Shown: piece by piece, positions 15,258 to 22,826 of the stretch | How the letters are laid out: the number at the start of each line of letters is the position of its first letter | Position numbering within the stretch: position 1 is the first letter of the stretch | NCBI RefSeq assembly: GCF_036621135.1 | Contig: NZ_JAZIBG010000028.1 | Coordinates: forward strand, 620,001-684,000 | Direction of reading: 5' to 3' | Origin: Aquincola agrisoli | GTDB lineage: Bacteria; Pseudomonadota; Gammaproteobacteria; Burkholderiales; Burkholderiaceae_C | Length of the DNA: 64,000 nucleotides | The notes under the pieces: model-generated | Told to the model about the DNA's origin: nothing | Seen by the model: the letters and a program-made list of their open reading frames with translations, nothing else | Database searches by the model: none | Made by a program: the position numbers and the translations under genes

Positions 15258-16541
15258 TCAGCGCTGCAGCGTCCAGTCGACCCCGGACGGCCGCCCGGGC
15301 AACGACAGCGTGGCCTGCACCGGCGGCGCCTGCGCGAGCACCGCGCCACCGCGCACCACCAGCAGCCGGTGCGCCCGCAGGCGCAGCGCCTCCACCGGGG
15401 AACGCGCCTGCAGCAGCACGAAGTCGGCCCGGCAGCCCACGTCGAGCCCGTAGCCTTCGAGGCCGAGGATGCGCGCGTTGTTGGCGGTGACGGCATCGAA
15501 GCACGCCCGCATGCCGGCCTGCGACGTCATCTGCGCCACATGCAGGCCCATCGCGGCCACCTCGAGCATGTCGCCGGAGCCCATCGCGTACCAGGGGTCC
15601 ATCACGCAGTCGTGGCCGAAGCCCACGTTGACGCCCGCGGCCATCAGCTCGGGCACGCGCGTCATGCCGCGGCGCTTCGGGTAGGTGTCGTGCCGGCCCT
15701 GCAGCGTGATGTTGATCAGCGGGTTGGCCACCGCGTGCACGCCCGCCTCGGCAATCAGCGGCATCAGCTTGGACACGTAGTAGTTGTCCATCGAATGCAT
15801 CGACGTGAGGTGCGAGCCCGTCACGCGGCCCTGCAGGCCCAGCCGCTGCGCGTGGAACGCCAGCGTCTCGATGTGGCGCGACAGCGGGTCGTCGCTCTCG
15901 TCGCAATGCATGTCGACGCGCAGGCCGCGCGCGGCCGCGATCTCGCAGAGCAGCCGCACCGATTCGGCACCGTCGGCCATCGTGCGCTCGAAATGCGGGA
16001 TGCCGCCGACCACGTCCACGCCCCGGTCGAGCGCACGCACCAGGTTGGCCAGCGCGGTCTGCGAGCGCAGCACGCCGTCCTGCGGGAAGGCGACGAGCTG
16101 CAGGTCGAGGTACGGCCTGACCCGTTCCCGCACGTGCAGCAGCGCCTCCACGGCCAGCAGCCGGTCGTCGCACACGTCGACGTGCGTGCGGATGGCCAGC
16201 AGCCCCTTGGCCACCGCCCAATCGCAGTAGGCCAGCGCGCGCTCGACCAGCGCCTCCTGCGTCAGCAGCGGCTTCAGCTCGCCCCACAGGCCGATGCCTT
16301 CGAGCAGCGTGCCGCTGGCGTTGACGCGCGGCAGGCCGTAGCTCAGCGTCGCATCCATGTGGAAATGCGCGTCGACGAAGGGCGGGCTCAGCAGCCAGCC
16401 CTGCGCGTCGTGCATCGGCGTGCCCTCGGGCGCGGGCAGCTGCGGCCCGACGGCGGCGATGAGGCCGTCCTGCACCAGCAGATCGACACCCGTGCGGCCG
16501 TCAGGCAGTGCGGCGTTGCGGATCAGCAGCGCGGCCGGCAC
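15258..16541 (-). CDS. codA: Cytosine deaminase-like amidohydrolase (CodA family)
   Basis: Metal-dependent amidohydrolase of 427 aa, the same length as E. coli CodA and collinear with it. Metal ligands are His59 and His61 (DAHFHMD), His212 with the catalytic Glu215 (HCDESDD), and Asp311 (GHDC). The substrate-side AFPQDG and QGRHDTYPKRRG segments are also kept. One departure stands out: the residue equivalent to E. coli Asp314 is Cys312, because GHDD has become GHDC; that position influences pyrimidine preference in CodA. The start is GTG 16541, 13 bases after the stop of upp. With upp it would salvage cytosine to UMP, or feed the neighbouring uracil-catabolic genes. Confidence 0.87.
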   Translation of the reverse strand: MPAALLIRNAALPDGRTGVDLLVQDGLIAAVGPQLPAPEGTPMHDAQGWLLSPPFVDAHFHMDATLSYGLPRVNASGTLLEGIGLWGELKPLLTQEALVERALAYCDWAVAKGLLAIRTHVDVCDDRLLAVEALLHVRERVRPYLDLQLVAFPQDGVLRSQTALANLVRALDRGVDVVGGIPHFERTMADGAESVRLLCEIAAARGLRVDMHCDESDDPLSRHIETLAFHAQRLGLQGRVTGSHLTSMHSMDNYYVSKLMPLIAEAGVHAVANPLINITLQGRHDTYPKRRGMTRVPELMAAGVNVGFGHDCVMDPWYAMGSGDMLEVAAMGLHVAQMTSQAGMRACFDAVTANNARILGLEGYGLDVGCRADFVLLQARSPVEALRLRAHRLLVVRGGAVLAQAPPVQATLSLPGRPSGVDWTLQR

Positions 16542-16554
16542 GGCACCGGCCCCG

Positions 16555-17190
16555 TCACTTCGTGCCGAAGATCCGGTCGCCCGCGTCGCCCAGGCCGGGC
16601 ACGATGTAGCCGTGCTCGTTCAGGCCGCGGTCGATGGCGGCGGTGTAGACCGGCACGTCGGGATGGCTGCCGTGGAAGTTCTTCAAGCCCTCGGGCGCGG
16701 CCAGCAGGCACACGAAGCGGATCGACTTCGGATTGCATTCCTTCAGCCGCTCCACCGCCGCGACGGCCGAGTTGCCGGTGGCCAGCATCGGGTCGAGCAC
16801 AATCACGTCGCGCTCGTGCATGTCGCTGGGCATCTTGAAGTAGTACTCCACCGCCACCAGCGTCTTCGGGTCGCGGTACAGGCCCACGTGGCCGACGCGC
16901 GCGCCGGGCACCACGTTCAGCATGCCGTCGAGGAAACCGTTGCCGGCGCGCAGGATGCTGACGAACACCGTCTTCTTGCCGTCGATCACCGGCGCCTGCA
17001 TCGTCTCGAGCGGCGTCTCGATCTCGATCAGCTGCGTCGGGATGTCGCGGGTGATCTCGTAGGCCATCAGCATGCTGATCTCGTTGAGCAGCCGGCGGAA
17101 GCCGCTGGTGCTGCGGTCCTTCTGGCGCATCAGCGTCAGCTTGTGCTGAACCAGCGGGTGGGTGATGTGGTGGACTTGGGGCAGGCTCAT
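16555..17190 (-). CDS. upp: Uracil phosphoribosyltransferase
   Basis: Converts uracil and PRPP to UMP; 211 aa from ATG 17190. The start MSLPQVHHITHPLVQHKLTL is typical of the family. SILRAGNGFLDGML and the PRPP loop VLDPMLATGNSAVAAVERL are present, as is the uracil-contact end YIVPGLGDAGDRIFGTK. An upstream open frame to 17421 would overlap the SDR gene and is not used. It sits between the SDR gene (58 bases) and codA (13 bases). In yeast URC-type uracil catabolism a UPRT is required to make the nucleotide substrate, so a double role in salvage and catabolism is plausible here. Confidence 0.96.
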   Translation of the reverse strand: MSLPQVHHITHPLVQHKLTLMRQKDRSTSGFRRLLNEISMLMAYEITRDIPTQLIEIETPLETMQAPVIDGKKTVFVSILRAGNGFLDGMLNVVPGARVGHVGLYRDPKTLVAVEYYFKMPSDMHERDVIVLDPMLATGNSAVAAVERLKECNPKSIRFVCLLAAPEGLKNFHGSHPDVPVYTAAIDRGLNEHGYIVPGLGDAGDRIFGTK

Positions 17191-17248
17191 CGGCGGCAGG
17201 CGGGTGAAACGACAGGCCATCGGAGCATACGCCGTGCCGGCCTCGGCC

Positions 17249-17989
17249 TCAGCCCATCGAGGCGCCGCCGTTGACCGGGAAGTCCGCGCCGGTGACGAAG
17301 GCAGCGGCGTCCGAGGCGAGCCAGTTGCACAGGCTGGCGACCTCTTCCGGCCTGCCGAGCCGGCGCACCGGCGTGGACGCCACCAGCTGCTGCAGCACAT
17401 CGGCCGGCAGCGCGCGCGCACCGGCCCCCGCGATGTGGCCGGGCGAGACGGTGTTGACGGTGACCCCGTGCGGCGCGAGCTCCTGTGCCAGCGAACGCGC
17501 GAAGCCCTGGGCCGCGGCCCTGGCGGTCGCGTAGTTCACCTCGCGCACACGCCCCTGCCCGCCCGTGAGCGACGCCATCAGCACGATGCGGCCCCAGCGG
17601 CGTTCCATCATGCCTTCGGCGACCTGCTTGGTGACGTTGAAGAGCGAATCGATGTTGCCGCGCACCACCGCCTGCCACTCGCGTTGGTGCATCTCGCGGA
17701 ACCGCTGCTCGCACGAGCGGCCGGCGTTGTGCACGAGCACGTCGACGGGGCCCCACTGCTCCTGCACGGTCGCGAAGGCCCGGGTGGTGGACGACCAGTC
17801 GGTGACGTCGCCTTCGGAGGCGATGAAATCGAAGCCGAGCGCCTTCTGCGCCGCCAGCCAGGCACCACGGCGCGGCGAAGCCGGTGCGCAACCCGCCACC
17901 ACGGTGTGGCCGCTGCGTGCCAGCGCCTGGCAGATGGCGGTGCCGACGCCACCCATGCCGCTGGTGACGTAGGCGATGCGCGCGCTCAT
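17249..17989 (-). CDS. PhaB/FabG-like short-chain dehydrogenase with atypical catalytic residue
   Basis: SDR-fold oxidoreductase of 246 aa, very similar in layout to acetoacetyl-CoA reductase PhaB. Shared parts are IAYVTSGMGGVGTAICQALA (cofactor loop), LGFDFIASEGDV, NAG at 88-90, SLFNVTKQV, VTVNTVSPGHIAG and a TGADFPVNGG end. Asn112, Ser140 and Tyr153 of the active site are present, but the YxxxK lysine is arginine (YATAR, Arg157). It may be an altered or weakly active reductase. GGAGG lies nine bases before ATG 17989. It lies between URC4-like and upp. A reduction of malonate semialdehyde to 3-hydroxypropionate would fit the context, but this is speculation. Confidence 0.88.
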   Translation of the reverse strand: MSARIAYVTSGMGGVGTAICQALARSGHTVVAGCAPASPRRGAWLAAQKALGFDFIASEGDVTDWSSTTRAFATVQEQWGPVDVLVHNAGRSCEQRFREMHQREWQAVVRGNIDSLFNVTKQVAEGMMERRWGRIVLMASLTGGQGRVREVNYATARAAAQGFARSLAQELAPHGVTVNTVSPGHIAGAGARALPADVLQQLVASTPVRRLGRPEEVASLCNWLASDAAAFVTGADFPVNGGASMG

Positions 17990-18012
17990 GGACCCGATCC
18001 TCCGGAAAGCTG

Positions 18013-18039
18013 AAAAATGCCGGCGGCGCCGTCGGCGCC
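18013..18039 (-). terminator. Weak terminator or attenuator candidate between the URC4-like and SDR genes
   Basis: On the minus strand GGCGCC (18034-18039), a 3-base loop and GGCGCC (18025-18030) form a short GC hairpin, followed after seven bases by five T (18013-18017). It could partly separate urc1-urc4 from SDR-upp-codA. The T-run is short and distant. Confidence 0.3.
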
Positions 18040-18109
18040 CACGCGGCTTGTGCAGTGCAGCATTGTGAGGCCTCGGCGGCGAACGTGCATCGCCGGGACG
18101 GGTGGAAGA

Positions 18110-19372
18110 TCAGAAGATCGTGCCGTCGCTCTCGATCTGCACGGGTGGCCCGCCGCCCTCGCGCCGTTCCGCGGCGATCTGCCGCCCCGCCTGCCAGGTG
18201 CCGCCTTCGAGCACACACGCCAAGGGCATCTGCTGCGGCGTCGCGCCCAGCCGCTCGCGCACGCGCGGCGCCAGTTCGTCGAGCAGCACGACCGCCAGGG
18301 CGCGCCACTCGACAACCCATTCGTCGGCCGGGGTGCGCACCTGCGCGGCGAAATCCTGCCGGCGCGGCACGATCACGCCGGCATCCAGCAGCAGGCCGCC
18401 GTTGCGGTACTCCGGCAGGCCCGTCAACGCGTCCAGGCCCTCGACCTTCACGCCGGCCCACTCGAACGGCTCCAGCAGCGAATAACTCAGCCACTGGCTC
18501 AGCTTGTGGAAGGGCACCCAGCCGGCGCTGGGGCCTTCCCCGCCGGCCAGCGGGTGCGGCCAGGCGTCGCCCACCGGCACGGGCGGATCGCCGATCTGCT
18601 GCCCGCTGGGCCAGATCGCGCTGAACGCGTCGAGCAGGGCCCGCAGCAGGGCCTCGGCCTGCACCGTGCCGCCCCCCGACGCGAGCAACTCGAACAGCCG
18701 ACCCGGCCGCCCTTCGGCCCCGAAGGCGGCCGGCTGTCCGGCCAGTGCCTGCCCCAGGCGGCGCAGCAGGGCCGCACGGCCGTCGAGGCCGACCAGGGGG
18801 TTGTCGGGCCGCACCTGGAACCACTCGGCCAGTGCGTGCGCATCGATCGCGGCGAGCGCCTGCGCATCGACGCGCAGCGGGTCGGCGCGGTCCGACGAGA
18901 AGCACCCGCCCAGGAACGCACGGAAGCTCGCGACGCCCAGGCCTTCGGAGCGCCGGAACGGGATGGCGTCCGGCCCTTCGTGGTAGCACCACTGCGGGCC
19001 CGCGCCGGCGTCGAGCAGCACGCTGACGAGCGCGAGGTCGATGCGCGCCCGCGCCACCTCGGCCGTGCTGCGACCGGCCAGCCGGCGATCCAGCTCGGCC
19101 TTGCGGTCGACGCCGCCGGCCTCGAAGTGCCGCCAGCGGCTGTGGTACGGCATGCCCGCGTGCGCGGGGAACGTCGGGAAGCGCGCCCTCGTCAGCGCCG
19201 CGACGCGATCGGCCACCGCATCGAGCCGGCGCGGCTCCAGCGTGAAGTGGCGGGAGCGGCCGGCCTCGACACCGCGGGCGATGTTGCGGCAGCGCTCGCG
19301 GATGGTCGCGGCGCGGCGCAGCACGTCGACTGCGGGCGGCACGCCGCCGGCGGCATCGAACGGTTCAGACAA
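18110..19372 (-). CDS. DUF1688 protein, URC4 (uracil catabolism 4)-like
   Basis: Cytosolic protein of 420 aa of the DUF1688/URC4 family, which is genetically required for uracil catabolism in the yeast Lachancea kluyveri and whose chemistry is unsettled. Recognisable segments are FPAHAGMPYHSRWRHFEAGG near residue 70, GAGPQWCYHEG near 125, WVPFHKLSQWLSYSLLEPFE near 290 and GLPEYRNGGLLLDAGVI near 325. There is no signal peptide or transmembrane segment. The start is TTG 19372, overlapping the end of the URC1-like gene by eight bases, with AAAGGA upstream. This tight coupling with a URC1-like gene supports the assignment. Confidence 0.85.
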   Translation of the reverse strand: MSEPFDAAGGVPPAVDVLRRAATIRERCRNIARGVEAGRSRHFTLEPRRLDAVADRVAALTRARFPTFPAHAGMPYHSRWRHFEAGGVDRKAELDRRLAGRSTAEVARARIDLALVSVLLDAGAGPQWCYHEGPDAIPFRRSEGLGVASFRAFLGGCFSSDRADPLRVDAQALAAIDAHALAEWFQVRPDNPLVGLDGRAALLRRLGQALAGQPAAFGAEGRPGRLFELLASGGGTVQAEALLRALLDAFSAIWPSGQQIGDPPVPVGDAWPHPLAGGEGPSAGWVPFHKLSQWLSYSLLEPFEWAGVKVEGLDALTGLPEYRNGGLLLDAGVIVPRRQDFAAQVRTPADEWVVEWRALAVVLLDELAPRVRERLGATPQQMPLACVLEGGTWQAGRQIAAERREGGGPPVQIESDGTIF

Positions 19373-20627
19373 GGCCGCGTCCTTTCACCTGCGCCAGGTC
19401 GGCATCGGTCATCACGCCGCCGTCGGTGAAGTAGCCGGCTGCGATCTTCGCCTCGATCTCGACGTGGGCGTCGGCCGGCACGAGGGCGTCGGGGATCTTC
19501 ACGCGCTCGCCCACCTCGATGCCGCTGCCGGTGATCGCGTCGTACTTGTCGTTGCTCATGCTCACGAGCCGGTGGATCCTGCGGATCCCCAGCCAGTGCA
19601 GCACGTCGGGCATCAACTCCTGGAAGCGCATGTCCTGCACGCCGGCCACGCACTCGGTGCGCAGGAAGTACTTGTCGGCGCGGTCGCCGCCCTCCTGGCG
19701 CTTGCGCGCGTTGTAGACGAGGAACTTCGTCACCTCGCCGAGCGCACGGCCTTCCTTGCGGCTGTAGGCGATGAGCCCCACGCCGCCCTTCTGGGCGCCC
19801 TGGATGCACTCCTCGATCGCATGGGTGAGGTAGGGCCGGCAGGTGCAGATGTCGGAGCCGAACACGTCGGAGCCGTTGCATTCGTCGTGCACGCGCGCGG
19901 TGAGCGTGACCTGCGGGTCGGCCAGGTCGCGGATGTCGCCGAAGACATAGAGCGTCTGTCCGCCGATCGGCGGCAGGAACACCTCCAGGTCGCCGCGCGT
20001 GACCAGCTCCGGGTACATGCCTCCCGTCTCCTCGAAGAGCGCCCGGCGCAGGTCCGACTCCTGGACGCCGAAGCGCCGCGCCACGCCCGGCAGCCACCAC
20101 ACCGGCTCCACCGCGACCTTGGTCACGACCGCGGAGCCGTCTTCCAGCAGGAAGGTGCCGTCGGGGGCGAGGCGCTGGAACGCGATCGCCTGCTTGACCT
20201 CGGGCAGATGCACGTGCGCCTTGGTGACCGCAATCGTCGGCCGGATGTCGTAGCCCTGCGCGAGGAAGCCCTCGTACACCGACTGCACCGAGGCACCCCA
20301 CGGGTCGATCGAGACGATCTTTTCGGCATCCGCCCACTGGGGATGGGGGCCGATGGGGTCGGTGGGCGCAGTGTTGGTGAGGTCGGCGCGGTGGCCGCGC
20401 GTGAGGTTGCCCGCGGCCACCGCCAGCGCCCGGTAGACGCCGTAGCTGCCGCTGTGCGTGCCGATGACGTTGCGCTGCGAGCGGTTGGTGGTGCTGCCGA
20501 CGATGGGACCGCGCTCGACGGGATCGGCCGCCCCCCAGCGGATCGGCGGCGCGCCGACGGCGCCCTGCTGTCCGGGGTGCGACGTGAGTCGGATGTGCCG
20601 CGCCGGTGCGGCAGGCGGGGTGGTCAT
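19365..20627 (-). CDS. GTP cyclohydrolase II-like protein, URC1 (uracil catabolism 1)-like
   Basis: Protein of 420 aa with a GTP-cyclohydrolase-II (RibA) fold in its second half. The zinc-cysteine pattern of RibA is retained: ARVHDEC (Cys250) and CTC (Cys261, Cys263). So is AYSRKEGRALG, which corresponds to YHRQEGRNIG. The first half (about residues 1-210) is an extension not found in RibA, which is roughly 200 aa long. It is typical of URC1-type proteins, which act on a uracil-derived nucleotide rather than in riboflavin synthesis. No other riboflavin gene is nearby. ATG 20627 has GGAGG six bases upstream. First gene of the catabolic cluster, divergent from a diguanylate cyclase gene. Confidence 0.87.
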   Translation of the reverse strand: MTTPPAAPARHIRLTSHPGQQGAVGAPPIRWGAADPVERGPIVGSTTNRSQRNVIGTHSGSYGVYRALAVAAGNLTRGHRADLTNTAPTDPIGPHPQWADAEKIVSIDPWGASVQSVYEGFLAQGYDIRPTIAVTKAHVHLPEVKQAIAFQRLAPDGTFLLEDGSAVVTKVAVEPVWWLPGVARRFGVQESDLRRALFEETGGMYPELVTRGDLEVFLPPIGGQTLYVFGDIRDLADPQVTLTARVHDECNGSDVFGSDICTCRPYLTHAIEECIQGAQKGGVGLIAYSRKEGRALGEVTKFLVYNARKRQEGGDRADKYFLRTECVAGVQDMRFQELMPDVLHWLGIRRIHRLVSMSNDKYDAITGSGIEVGERVKIPDALVPADAHVEIEAKIAAGYFTDGGVMTDADLAQVKGRGLV

Positions 20628-20729
20628 CTCGGTCCTCCGGACGCGGAAATTCGCTCAAGCATAACGAAGCCCATTCAAGTTCCGGGCCGGGCGGGCCGAA
20701 AGCTGCCCGATGAGCAGTGCCGTGCCGCC

Positions 20730-22046
20730 GTGAACCGCGACCCCCGTGGATCGCCAGCCTCGCTGGCAGGCCGCCTGGTGCTCGCGACGCTGGGCTTCTG
20801 CGCGGCCTTCACGCTGCTGACGGTGGCGGTACGCACCGCTTCGGCCTGGCGCGACCAGCGCAACACCATTGCCGCCGAACTGTCGCAGACCGAACAGGTA
20901 CTGCGGCGCACCTTGTCGCGGGCGATCTGGGAGATGGACCGCGAGTCGCTGGAAGCGCACCTCGCGAGCGCCGCCAAGGTGGCCTCCGTCGGACGCGTGA
21001 CGCTGGAGATCCGGCGGCCGGGCCGCCAGCCGGAGCAGCTGCTGGTGCGCAGCGAGGCATGGCAGCCGTCGACGCTGGTGCCGACGCTGGACCGGGAGCT
21101 GGTGTACGAGCCCTACGCCGGCGCGCGCGAGGTCGTCGGCCGCATCGGCCTCGACGGCGACGAGCGCGTGATGTGGGCCCGGCTGCGCGGCGAAGTGGGC
21201 AGCATCGTGCTCACGCAGGTGCTGCAATCGCTGCTGCTGGCCACGCTGGTGATGTGGCTCTTCAACCGGTCCGTCACGGTGCATGTCAGGCACGTCGCCC
21301 AGCACCTGGCGCAGCTCTCGCCGGAAAACCTGTCGACGCGGCTCGAACTGGTGCGCCCCGCCACGCACCACGACGAGCTCAGCCTGCTCGCCCGGGGCGT
21401 CAACCAGCTGCAGCGCAGCCTGTCCGACTACCTCGCGCGCCAGCGCGAGGACGAGCGGGAACTCGCCGCACACCGCGACAGGCTGGCCGAACTGGTGCAG
21501 CAGCGCACCGAAGCGCTGCAGGCCGCCAATGCGCAGCTCGAGGCGCAATCGCGTTGCGATCCGCTGACCGGCCTGCCGAACCGCCGCCATTTCGACGAGG
21601 TCAAGGAGGCCGAATTCCGCCGCACCCAGCGCAGCGGCCAGCCACTGTCGCTGCTGCTGTGCGACGTCGACCACTTCAAGCACTACAACGACAGCTACGG
21701 CCACGCCGGCGGCGACGATTGCCTGCGCCGCGTCGGCCAGGTGCTGCAGACCTGCTTCAGCCGTGCCGGGGAGCTGCCCGCGCGCATCGGCGGCGAGGAG
21801 TTCGCGGTCCTGCTGCCGGGCACCGATGCCGAGGGAGCCATGGCCGCCGCCGAGCGCCTGCGCCAGGCCGTCACCGCCGTGGCCATCGTGCACGAGGCCT
21901 CGAACGTCGCGGCGCACCTGACGCTCAGCATCGGGGTGGCACAGTTCGACCCGTCGACGATGGACCGCTTCGACACCCTCTTCCAGCAGGCCGACCAAGC
22001 GCTCTACCTCGCCAAGCGGCGTGGCCGCAACCAGGTCGCCCGCTGA
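20730..22046 (+). CDS. Membrane diguanylate cyclase (GGDEF) with periplasmic sensor
   Basis: Predicted c-di-GMP synthase of 438 aa. One transmembrane helix near residues 12-34 (LVLATLGFCAAFTLLTVAV), a periplasmic region of about 140 residues without a recognised family, a second helix (SIVLTQVLQSLLLATLVMWLF), a HAMP-like segment and a coiled coil (RDRLAELVQQRTEALQAAN) lead to the GGDEF domain (CDPLTGLPNRRHFDE). The active-site motif is GGEEF at 354-358. The usual inhibitory RxxD site reads RAGE and may be inactive. The start is set at GTG 20730; no ATG lies in frame before the first helix. A periplasmic binding protein gene follows after 19 bases. Confidence 0.88.
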   Translation: MNRDPRGSPASLAGRLVLATLGFCAAFTLLTVAVRTASAWRDQRNTIAAELSQTEQVLRRTLSRAIWEMDRESLEAHLASAAKVASVGRVTLEIRRPGRQPEQLLVRSEAWQPSTLVPTLDRELVYEPYAGAREVVGRIGLDGDERVMWARLRGEVGSIVLTQVLQSLLLATLVMWLFNRSVTVHVRHVAQHLAQLSPENLSTRLELVRPATHHDELSLLARGVNQLQRSLSDYLARQREDERELAAHRDRLAELVQQRTEALQAANAQLEAQSRCDPLTGLPNRRHFDEVKEAEFRRTQRSGQPLSLLLCDVDHFKHYNDSYGHAGGDDCLRRVGQVLQTCFSRAGELPARIGGEEFAVLLPGTDAEGAMAAAERLRQAVTAVAIVHEASNVAAHLTLSIGVAQFDPSTMDRFDTLFQQADQALYLAKRRGRNQVAR

Positions 22047-22065
22047 AGCCCGGAAGGACGCCACG

Positions 22066-22809
22066 ATGCAGACCGCCACCGTCCTGTGCTCGGCCCTGGT
22101 GCTGGCCGCCGGATGCCAGGCGCCCGGTGCGGCGCAGGCCCAGACGATCCATGCGGTGACGGAGGCGACCGCGTACGCCCGGCTCGAGGGCGGCCAGGTC
22201 AAGGGGCCCGCGCCGCGGATCGTCGAGGCCGTGCTGCGCGAAGCGGGCTTCCGCGACCACCGCATGAGCCTGTACCCGTGGGCGCGCGCCTACGACATGG
22301 CGCTGCACGAACCCGACGTTCTGATCTTCCTGCTCGCGCGCACGCCCGAGCGCGAGAAGCAGTTCCAGTGGGTGGGCGAGTTCCGCCAGGTGGCCTACCA
22401 CTTCTACAAGCTGAAGGAGCGCACCGACGTGCGTGTCGACACGCTCGACGACGCCAAGCACTACACGATCGGCGTGTCGCGCGACGACGTGCGCCACCAG
22501 TACCTGCGCGCCAAGGGCTTCCCGAAGCTGGTGGTGTCGCCGAGCAACCTCGACAGCTTCCGCAGCCTGCTGCAGGGGCAGGTGCAGCTGCTGCCGATCT
22601 CCGACGACAACGCGGCGGGCCTGTGCGCGCAGACCGGCTTCGACTGCACGCGGCTGGAACGCGCCTTCACCCTCGACGACCTGACCGTGGGCCTCTACCT
22701 GGCCTTCAGCGCTTCGACGCCGGACAGCCACGTGCAGCGCACGCGGCGCGCGTTCGAGCGGGTCCGTGCAAGCGGGCTGGTGCGCCGGCTGATGCAGCCG
22801 CCGCGGTAG
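22066..22809 (+). CDS. Periplasmic solute-binding protein (family 3-like)
   Basis: Exported protein of 247 aa resembling amino-acid-type (SBP_bac_3) binding proteins. The signal region MQTATVLCSALVLAAGCQAP contains an LAAGC stretch that could be a lipobox; otherwise cleavage after AQA near residue 26 fits. The body has LYPWARAYDMALHEPDVLIF near residue 67 and IGVSRDDVRHQYLRAKGFPK near 130, as in this fold. AAGGA precedes ATG 22066. No permease or ATPase genes adjoin it. It is spaced for co-expression with the upstream diguanylate cyclase, so it may present a ligand to that sensor rather than serve transport. Confidence 0.8.
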   Translation: MQTATVLCSALVLAAGCQAPGAAQAQTIHAVTEATAYARLEGGQVKGPAPRIVEAVLREAGFRDHRMSLYPWARAYDMALHEPDVLIFLLARTPEREKQFQWVGEFRQVAYHFYKLKERTDVRVDTLDDAKHYTIGVSRDDVRHQYLRAKGFPKLVVSPSNLDSFRSLLQGQVQLLPISDDNAAGLCAQTGFDCTRLERAFTLDDLTVGLYLAFSASTPDSHVQRTRRAFERVRASGLVRRLMQPPR

Positions 22810-22826
22810 CGGCAGCAGCCGCTACC
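22805..22826. terminator. Perfect hairpin spanning the stops of two convergent genes
   Basis: GGTAGCGGC (22805-22813), loop AGCA and GCCGCTACC (22818-22826) form a 9-bp perfect stem. The stem contains the TAG stop of the plus-strand gene and the TAG stop of the minus-strand gene. There is no T-run; a bidirectional terminator or 3'-end stabiliser is inferred. Confidence 0.55.

Noticed and set aside
19365..20627. Assigning the GTP-cyclohydrolase-II-like gene to riboflavin synthesis (ribA)
   Set aside because: The protein is twice the usual length, with an extra N-terminal half. No other rib gene is near, and it overlaps a DUF1688/URC4-like gene.
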